A stretch of 64,000 bases of DNA, from assembly GCA_950097015.1 (NCBI GenBank), contig CATNEN010000039.1:186001-250000 (forward strand). The letters are read 5' to 3'. The notes under the pieces were generated by a model, which made no database searches, was not told the origin of the DNA, and worked only from the letters and a program-made list of their open reading frames with translations. Below are positions 56,290 to 64,000 of this stretch, in pieces; within the stretch, counting starts at the first letter, position 1, and each line of letters begins with the position of its first letter. This DNA comes from Macrostomum hystrix. Its lineage: Eukaryota; Platyhelminthes; Macrostomidae. Position numbers and translations under genes: made by a program.

Positions 56290-56990
56290 AGACGCACATG
56301 GCCGTACCTACCAAGATAGAAATGACCGTGCGTACCCAGATATAAATGACCGTACCGACCAAAAGACCTTCCAAGATACAAATGACCGCACCTTCAAAGA
56401 TACCTTCCAAGATACAAATGACCGTACGTACCCAGATACAAATTACCAAACCTACCAAGATACAAATGACCGCACCTTCAAAGATACCTTCCAAGATACA
56501 AATGATCGCACCTTCAAAGATACCTTCCAAGATACAAATGATCGCACCTTCAAAGATACCTTCCAAGATCCAAATGATCGCACCTTCAAAGATACCTTCC
56601 AAGATCCAAATGATCGCACCTTCAAAGATACCTTCCAAGATACAAATGATCGCACCTTCAAAGATACCTTCCAAGATACAAATGATCGCACCTTCAAAAG
56701 ATACCTTCCAAGATACAAATGATCGCACCTTCAAAGATACCTTCCAAGATACAAATGATCGCACCTTCAAAGATACCTTCCAAGATACAAATGATCGCAC
56801 CTTCAAAGATACCTTCCAAGATCCAAATGATCGCACCTTCAAAGATACCTTCCAAGATCCAAATGATCGCACCTTCAAAGATACCTTCCAAGATACAAAT
56901 GATCGCACCTTCAAAGATACCTTCCAAGATACAAATGATCGCACCTTCAAAGATACCTTCCAAGATACAAATGATGGAAATGACAAATGT
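56290..56990 (+). repeat. 36-bp minisatellite, ~15 full copies plus degenerate edge
   Basis: The unit is CACCTTCAAAGATACCTTCC followed by AAGATACAAATGATCG. The left edge (56290-56460) has shorter, diverged units (TACCCAGATACAAATGACCG). One inserted A at about 56700 breaks the plus frame. All six frames are open inside because the unit is a multiple of three without stops. ATCCAAATG variants occur in pairs at 56570/56606 and 56822/56858, 252 bp (7 units) apart, so the array contains a higher-order duplication. Confidence 0.95.
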
Positions 56991-58465
56991 ACCTATACCT
57001 AGATACAAATCACTACCAAGATATAGATGACCATGCATATACTTTGAACAAGGGTACAAATGACCGTACGTGCAAGCGATCTAAATCCCGCTTGCGTCAT
57101 TCAGTGTTGTTTACGAGCGTAAAGTAGTGAATAGGTAAATAACCTAGCGTGGAAACCCTTTACGCACTTCAGGCTTGCTTGGAGAGGCAAGACCTAAATT
57201 TAGATGGAATTTCGTCAGAGCCTACATAGCCACATAGGTGAGTCGGGCCAGGCAAGAGAAGCAGTCGAAACTCTAACTCTTGTTAGCCTCTGTCCAGTCC
57301 GAGCAAGATGGCCCAGGCTGCAAGTCCGAGCTTGCGATGAAAATTTGTTTACCAACTGTAGTGCTCTCTGTTTTCGGCTTCTCTCAGTAACAGCCTCTAT
57401 TACTATACCCTTAGCCTGTAAGCCTGCCCCAAGGCTAAAATTGACAAGCTTTGTCTCATGTTTCCTAAAATAGAATCCTCACTCCTGCCTGCATAAGTAC
57501 ACTTCGTGCCTGCATGTGCTTCTTAACAAATATGTTTGCACGTGCTTACACATATATGGCATGAACTATACGGCTCATACTTTCAAAAATAGCCTATGCG
57601 GCTTTAAAACTGCAGATATAAATCTACTTGGATGAAGCAAGGACAATGGGATCGTATGTTTACATACAAATGGACACAAAATCTGACGATTCCTATATCC
57701 CCTTTCATATTTCCTTATATAGAACTACAGCTTGTGTTTAGGATTTCTTAAATCCATTCCTAAATTATGATGGAATAATGGTTTGAGATTAGTGAGAGTA
57801 ATTTGCCAGAGTCATTAGTGAGACATCTTGGCTTTCACTTAGAGCTTCTAAAAGCCTTCACATTAATCGGTATTTTCAGTAGGATTGTCTCCTTTATTTG
57901 CATGCGGCGGCATTTAATAAGTTCAAGACCCATTGTTTGTGCACGCATAGGACCTCTACTTACCTCTGCTTACCTCTGCTTAAATATGCTCACCACTCTG
58001 GATTGGGTGGCATGTTCCAACGTCACACTGGTTGCAACGCATCTGCGCATAATTACTGCTTTCGAAAAGTATGTTGTATTCTCCTGATGAATCTAAACTT
58101 GCTAGACAGTTTTTAATTCGCGACCCACGTACGAGTACTAATAGCAACGACAACCAACAAAAGTAGCACAACAAACCTCGTTTTAATGGGTGTTTGTGTT
58201 TACACTTGAAACTTCTCTTTACAAATTCTTAGCCTAGCGTGTATCTCACTGCAGTAAACAGCGCCAGTTTCTCACCGTCGGTTTCATGATGGACAGAAAT
58301 TTCAGTGTGTGAGTTTGAGTTTTGGCACTCTTTTATCGGCATTCTATTAACTCATCTCTCGACCCTTCTTCACCTTTCCGCTTAGTATCATCTTTAGATC
58401 GAGGCTTCAGTTTTCGAATTTTGTTATTGTCTTTTTTAACACTACGAAGTTTGCTGACCTTAGGC
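56991..58465. other. Spacer, no gene seen
   Basis: No convincing exon. TACGAGCGTA at 57112-57121. AT-rich with several short hydrophobic frames that lack splice context. Confidence 0.4.
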
Positions 58466-59116
58466 TTGCATCCGCAAATGATTATGTAACTGCAAGCCAG
58501 AATTCAATTCGCCAACGCCTGTCATGAAAGCTGATGTACGCATGCGCAAATGATTATGTAACTGCAAGCCAGAATTCAATTCGCCAACGCCTGTCATGAA
58601 AGCTGATGTACGCATGCGCAAATGATTATGTAACTGCAAGCCAGAATTCAATTCGCGAACGCCTGTCATGAAAGCTGATGTACGCATGCGCAAATGATTA
58701 TGTAACTGCAAGCCAGAATTCAATTCGCCAACGCCTGTCATGAAAGCTGATGTACGCATGCGCAAATGATTATGTAACTGCAAGCCAGAATTCAATTCGC
58801 CAACGCCTGTCATGAAAGCTGATGTACGCATGCGCAAATGATTATGTAACTGCAAGCCAGAATTCAATTCGCCAACGCCTGTCATGAAAGCTGATGTACG
58901 CATGCGCAAATGATTATGTAACTGCAAGCCAGAATTCAATTCGCCAACGCCTGTCATGAAAGCTGATGTACGCATGCGCAAATGATTATGTAACTGCAAG
59001 CCAGAATTCAATTCGCCAACGCCTGTCATGAAAGCTGATGTACGCATCCGCAAATGATTATGTAACTGCAAGCCAGAATTCAATTCGCCAACGCCTGTCA
59101 TGAAAGCTGATGTACT
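58466..59116 (-). repeat. 72-bp tandem array, 9 copies
   Basis: The unit includes GCGCAAATGATTATGTAACT, GCAAGCCAGAATTCAATTCG, CCAACGCCTGTCATGAAAGC and TGATGTACGCAT. Only a few substitutions separate the copies (for example G for C at about 58656, and CATCCG at both ends). The minus strand is open through the whole array (24-residue period) but ends at non-repeat borders without splice signals. Each unit contains TGCGCATGCG-like palindromes at the joint (TACGCATGCGCA). Confidence 0.95.
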
Positions 59117-59583
59117 GGATAATGACCATCTGTGACTGACTTACCAGCCTTGGATTTATTTGCAGGGTGCATCGGCCAGAGCGGATGCAAGTGGAGAGCC
59201 AGCGGTCATCCTGAGGCACTGAACTTGTGCATGCTTCTCCAAGCTAGGCCATAGAGTGTTAGATGCATGACTCATCGAGTGAGATGCAGGTGCGTCGCCT
59301 GTCCTCCAGGGCTCTGCTAAAAGTTTAACCTCTACTTGACTGCAGTTTAGATACCAAATTTAGATCCCACTTGAATCCCCTTTTCCATATGTTCAGATCC
59401 CATCTTACTTGAATCCCCTTTTCCATGTGTTCAGATCCCTGCGAACGCAGGTCAAAGATCGCAGGTCAAGCGTTGAGATTTACTTAATCTTGTTGGAAAA
59501 TATGTGCAACAAAAAGTTCACCCGTGCGCTCTAGAATATCAAGTGCCTTCGTTGCTCCGCTTAGGCGCAATAAAAATATTGTC
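59117..59583. other. Spacer with a short duplication
   Basis: TTGAATCCCCTTTTCCAT followed by GTGTTCAGATCCC (or ATGTTCAGATCCC) is present twice, at about 59370 and 59409. No gene. Confidence 0.5.
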
Positions 59584-59743
59584 AAGTGGAAATACGAAAT
59601 ATGCCCATCCGACAGTCTTGGGAGCCTACTGCTTATGGCTTTTGCCTCTTCCCAGCCAGGGTCTGACTGACCAGCACCTCTGCCAGGGTCTGACTGACCA
59701 GCACCTCTGCCAGGGTCTGACGGACCAGCACCTCTGTCACAGT
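59584..59743 (+). pseudogene. Duplicated scrap of FAR exon 4 and intron 4
   Basis: 59584-59660 matches the end of FAR exon 4 and the start of its intron (50960-51030): CCCATCCGACAGTCTTGGGA against CCCATCTGACAGACTTGTGA, then CTACTGCTT, GCTTTTGCC and GCCAGGGTCTGACTGACCAG. The donor GTGAGC is changed to GGGAGC. Here the 27-bp unit CCAGGGTCTGACTGACCAGC is expanded to about four copies; the FAR intron has about one and a half. A small ectopic duplication that then grew into a minisatellite. Confidence 0.7.
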
Positions 59744-59763
59744 CGAAGATCGCAGGTCAAGCG

Positions 59764-59823
59764 TTGTGGTGGTGGTGGTGGTGGTGGTGGTGGTGGTGGT
59801 GGTGGTGGTAGTGGTGGTGGTAG
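59764..59823 (+). repeat. (GTG)n microsatellite
   Basis: About 20 trinucleotides of GTG/GGT with two A interruptions. Confidence 0.97.
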
Positions 59824-59914
59824 TTCCGTGTAGCTGGGTCTCAGCGCTGAGGTTCCGGTGGTTGCTGCACTTGGCCAGTCTGGGTCTAGGCAAGGCCTTG
59901 CGATCGATTTTATG

Positions 59915-61760
59915 ACAACGATACTATAGAGTGACGGTCACGAAGCGATTCCATGTACAACTTGCTGCACGCTTTTTGGAATGACAGAAAATCACACCGT
60001 TTTCGATCCAGTACTTGATCGCTGCGGATGTCGTTGCTAGCACTAGCACGTGTTCTGCATTCGAGTGGTCTTCTGTGCTTCTGAATTTGATGGTATACTG
60101 ACGAGCACAGCTCAACGTTGAAGTCTACTTGCGGCAATACTCGGGATGTTCTTGTCTCTGCTGCTTGTGGTACCAAACAAGTTGGTATATTTATGGTATT
60201 GGTAAAACCGCTTCAACCCCGAACACTGTGGCTTCCTTCTCCAGCTGGGAGTAGTTAACCTCTGGGAGTAGTTTTGAGTGCTCATGAAGCGTACGCTCGT
60301 AGGCTATTTGCCTCTCATCACCATTTGGCATTATGCGAGATGACGCAGCGGTTCCGTACTTGGAAGCATCTGTTTGCAGTACATGCTGTTTGTTTGGAAA
60401 AAAATTGGCTAGAACTCGGTTAGAAGTCAATGTGTTTTTCACTTTGTCAAATGCTGCTCTGCATTCTTCGCTTCAATGAAATTCTTCATCCTGAGGTGCA
60501 AGAAACGAAGATAGAATCGGAAAAATTGTATATTAGCTGATCATGTCAGTCTGCGATCTGACTTCCGATACATTTGTTGCTTCTAAGAGGATCATTGATT
60601 GTCTTGATTGTTCAGTCCGAATTCTTATAGATATGACGCCGCCCAAGAATTAATTCTGCTGAGCCGAAACTGACACTCGTTTATGTATATTGAAAATATC
60701 CAGTGCGTGTCCTTGCGCAAAGTTTTCTCCACCAAAAATATATACCCGGTCTCCCTTGTCAATTAGCGCTACGAGCTATCAGTTGACATTGTCGACCTGT
60801 TTGCATTATTTGGAACTTTAAGGGAAAATTCGCCCAGAACTGGAAAGAGGATATAGTCTTGCATTTTATTTAGACCACTTTAAGTCAAATCATCTGGCTT
60901 GTATTCTCGTAAAAACATTTTTTTCCGCGCCAGTATCCAGTTGGAAATTTTCTATGTAGCCATTTACTCGCAAGTCGCACGCACACGGTGGTGAGCTTCT
61001 GTAGCCAACCATTTCTGTGGAAAACACGGTTCTAAATTCCGAATACACTTCTGGATCATTGCGGTCCAAATCACCACCAGACTAAATGCGTATTTAGTAG
61101 TATTTAGAAGCCCCAGATCGCCATGCACTGTCTGACGAGCTCTCGAACTGTTGTGCACCTTGCTGGACCTTTCAAGTTTAGAAGAGTTAATCGCTTTGAC
61201 TTACCGTTTCCAGACTCTTTGGCTTTATCCTTGGTTGCGGCATGGATTTAGATGTCTTACTCATCTTATTTGCAGCAAGTTTTATTCCTATTTTAGTTCC
61301 TTAGCTTGCCCAGAGTTCTGCATGTGTATTACAGCTAGTGTTTTGCTGTTTTTTGGGGCGCTCAAAATGATTGCTTCTTTGTTTCTTTGAGTAAGTGAGC
61401 CGACTCCAGTGAAGGATATAGTCACTATTCCTCTCTCTGCTTCTTCTATTGCAATCGCTAGCGACAGTGCAGCAGTCAAACTTGCAGTGCATCTTCTTGT
61501 AGCTATTGCTGTTGGATAATCCTGTTTCTGAGTCCGATTACGAACCTGTCTCTTAGCGCCTCATCCAGAGCTTGTCAAGGCCACGCGTGGCTGCTATAAC
61601 CTCCGCAGACTTGCAACAGAGTGACTCTTTCGTGTGGAACTCTGCTGTGAACGTTAAATCGCTCAACAATTTTCGGCTAAAGTGTTAAAGAAGTGCTCTC
61701 TCAAGCGTCGATCTAATTTACTTGCTCGTCGTAGGCCACATCTTTCGGCTTCTTTGGCGA
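59915..61760 (-). mobile_element. Decayed Ty3/Gypsy element, gag to RNase H
   Basis: Read right to left on the minus strand: Gag-like LDEALRDRFVIGLRNRIIQQ (about 61570-61510) and LAIAIEEAER (61440), a post-protease linker with CFPQKW near 61010, then at 60191-60480 the RNase H of a Ty3 polymerase (SEECRAAFDKVK, VLQTDASKYG, NYSQLEKEATVFGVE) and its C-terminal part (YTIKFRSTEDHSNA, about 60080-60045). Frames shift several times and stops interrupt. Most of the protease and RT palm are missing and no integrase follows. It is a different family from the element at 43-46 kb. LTRs were not found. Inactive. Confidence 0.75.
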
Positions 61761-63315
61761 AAGCAGGTTTTGTAGCAACTGACAACAGTGATTGCCAGTC
61801 ACTGCAGACAGTCCCGGCCGTGATATTAGTAGCTGCATAAGATGGAACAAGTATACTTAACCACGGGGTTCTTCGGTACCACTAGTAATTATTTTTAAGT
61901 AGCATAAAATTATACCGTTTATAATCAACTTTCAACTTTCGCTCCTAAGCCTGTTTGTCCTTCTCCAATCACTTATCACTAAAATCACAATTACAGAAAC
62001 TACAATCACAGCTTTGAAAGTATGCGTTTCTAAGAGTTTAAACAAAAGTTGCGCCGTTTTTTATTAAAACAAGATTTTTTTTACAAAGCATGGGAGTTTT
62101 TATCATAGTAAAGAAAAAATGGTGCTTCAAATCGCATTTTTATATAATATTCTTATCTAAAAATAAACTCCATCGTGACAGACTTACTTTTGTGGAATAT
62201 GGTTTTGCTTATTTTTACAATTCTAAATTTTAAGAAGACGCTATTTTACTTATGCTAACTAATGGCTGTGGCTCTTTATTCAGGTGAGTTTTTATAAGTA
62301 TTATTGTGAATTATTCACGTTTTATTCGTTAAAAAGCAAGTTATAAACACATTTAATTGAGGTATACATTTACCTCAGATCACTCGATGGTTCTCTTAAC
62401 GAGTAATAATTCTTAACTCTCATCTAGACTTGCCGGCGATTTATGTATAGTTTACCCAGTGTTCAATAAAACCAGTTTAACTTTATTGTACTGGTGAGTT
62501 TCATATTAGAAACTATTTGTTTCTGACAGAGACTATTAAATAAGTGACTATTAGGATGGATAAATCCTAATAATATACATATTTATACAAAAATAATTCA
62601 TAAATATACATAAATGTAAAACATAAAAACATAAACATAAATACATTATACACATCGTTTGAATTGTAGCCGCTTTAATTCTGTTGGTTCTGAGTGCTTG
62701 GAGGATTTTAGTCTTCTCATATTATTTTAATAAGTGTTACTCATTATTTTTTTTCTTAGCTATGAACAATAATTTGAAGTATCATGTTTTAACTAATTAG
62801 CTATCACTGGCTACGCTATATAAAGTAATTGTTTTTACCAGGACATCCTGGTGCTGTTTTAGGATTCGTTTTCATTGCTTAATAAACCTACTTGCCAGTA
62901 AAAATAAACAATAATCTACGTGAGGGTTCATATATCTAATGTATTTAACAACTTTCAACTGTTTTATTGTTTAAATAATTTAAGTTGCTCAGGAACTTTA
63001 ACGTGTAGGTAAGTAATTATACTGTTAATTAAAAATCCCACAGAAGAATTTTTTTATATAAGTACATACTTTATTTTTTAACTACAAAACTAACACTCAT
63101 GGACACACTTAAGCGTAATTTAGTGATATTAATTTTTTTTATTTCTACTTAAAATTGCTTTTCTTTATTACTTAGTGTGGGTAATAAACTGAGTTTTTAT
63201 GCTCGAAATCTTCTTCTACCTCATTTTTATAAACGTATTATTTATCTGTAAGTACAAATTAAGCATGTGACTTTGTAAAGCATGGGAATGCAGGTTGTCT
63301 CATTTATAAGGAAAC
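61761..63315. other. AT-rich spacer upstream of CFAP65
   Basis: Very AT-rich, with homopolymer and ATAAACATA-type low complexity at 62570-62660. No gene seen. The CFAP65 promoter or 5' exons may lie here unrecognised. Confidence 0.4.
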
Positions 63316-63969
63316 ATGCCGGCGCATCTCCTCCTGCTTCTCACAGTAACTGGGAGTCCAAGGGCGTCGGCTAACGCACTCAAGCCGCTCGGTGGCTCAA
63401 AAAACAAAGCAGGCTCGGTTGCAGCTGGAAAGTCTGCCAGCGTCCAAAATGTAATTTCAACACGCCGGGTTGTATTCGGCATCGAGGTGGAACAGGAAAT
63501 CGTGTTCCGTGGCTGGAAGGTTGGCAAGAGCTACACCAGAAAGGTGACTCTGAAAAATGTCATTTTCCAGGGTCAGAAGCTCCACTTTCAGGCGCCAGCG
63601 AGCGAGGTCTTCACTACATTGTACCCTAAGCTTATCACATTAAGCCCCGGTACCTCCTTCGTCATCCCAGTCACCTTCAAGCCGATTGAGCAGCAGGTGT
63701 ACGAAGATGCTCTAGTATTCCAAACAACGGTGAGCTAAAATTTAGATTTTTGCCAAGTAATTTTTAATGTTTTGCTTCATGTTTCTAAAGCGTATTCTAA
63801 AGTTGTCAATTCCGAGACGATAAATTAATTTTCAGGATGGTGGGACATTCGAAGTGCCGCTGCGTGGCCATTTGCCAGAGTTTCGTCTGTTACTACCAAA
63901 GTCTCTGCACCTGGGGGTCGGTGCCACGCACGACAGAATCAGCAGCTGCTTTGAGCTCGTCAATGACAG
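63316..63969 (+). CDS. CFAP65: CFAP65 (CCDC108) N-terminal exons, gene runs off the window
   Basis: Cilia- and flagella-associated protein 65, a central-apparatus/axonemal protein with many MSP/ASH (HYDIN-like) domains, needed for motile cilia and sperm tails. Exons 63316-63729 and 63836-63969 join in phase 0 (GTGAGC donor, TTTTCAG acceptor); the next donor is GTGATG at 63970. RRVVFGIEVEQEIVFRGW, YTRKVTLKNVIFQGQKLHF, FFTTLYP-like FTTLYPKLITLSPGTSF and ALVFQTT match the conserved first ASH region of CFAP65. The second exon continues with VPLRGHLPEFRLLLPKSLHL and CFELVND. The start is doubtful: CTCCTCCTGCTTCTCACAG at about 63328-63346 looks like a splice acceptor, so the ATG at 63316 may be intronic and the true N-terminus may lie upstream. 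Confidence 0.88.
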
Positions 63970-64000
63970 GTGATGAGAAAGCAACTGCTCTAACAATGAG

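Noticed and set aside
58460..59101. 213-aa minus-strand repeat protein (24-residue period)
   Set aside because: No recognisable domain or splice context, near-identical DNA units; kept only as a finding to test.

Overview
This is animal nuclear DNA. Coding exons carry GT-AG introns, three-base phases match across every intron I could test, the gene families are metazoan (Shroom ASD2, KLF zinc fingers, PPP1R3, fatty acyl-CoA reductase, CFAP65), the stop codons are standard, and GC-rich exons sit in AT-rich spacers crowded with tandem repeats and transposon debris. Several genes have a splice acceptor just before the first ATG, and short TTAGGG-type telomeric stretches occur. A free-living flatworm such as Macrostomum would fit, but the sequence alone does not prove the species.

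Layout. 0-10.4 kb: repeat debris, then a cluster of three related GC-rich LINE copies around a 1485-codon intact reading frame (4644-9101), then decayed retroelement pieces and a small ORF. 10.8-12.6 kb: duplicated blocks. 12.9-15.7 kb (+): a C2H2/SANT protein gene in which one in-frame exon is present three times in 587-bp tandem units. 15.8-20.7 kb: a tRNA-derived SINE, a hairpin-rich stretch, a DUF4806 gene (-) and a Tnp2/CACTA-like transposase pseudogene (-) split by a LINE with a perfect 13-bp target duplication. 22.4-23.9 kb (+): PPP1R3 glycogen-targeting subunit. 25.4-25.8 kb: 19-bp minisatellite. 26.2-27.0 kb (-): possible AKAP-like protein. 28.8-30.1 kb (-): 3CxxC zinc-finger protein. 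31.1-35.5 kb: two minisatellites around possible exons. 36.9-41.5 kb (-): Shroom-family gene. 43.2-45.8 kb (+): decayed Ty3/Gypsy element. 48.3-53.6 kb (+): six-exon fatty acyl-CoA reductase whose last intron is almost wholly a 68-bp satellite. 55.0-55.7 kb (-): KLF transcription factor with a TATA box. 56.3-59.8 kb: 36-bp and 72-bp arrays and a duplicated FAR scrap. 59.9-61.8 kb (-): second Ty3/Gypsy relic. 63.3 kb to the end (+): start of CFAP65.

The host genes are functionally unrelated (glycogen metabolism, ether-lipid and wax alcohol synthesis, cytoskeleton, cilia, transcription), so there is no operon-like logic. The most interesting signals are: (1) a ubiquitin-C-terminus-like RLRGG motif directly before the endonuclease part of the LINE protein, seen in two divergent copies; (2) the triplicated symmetric exon; (3) a context-free 10-bp word, TACGAGCGTA, present eight times; (4) telomeric repeats at two transposon breakpoints; and (5) the DUF4806/Tnp2 pairing.
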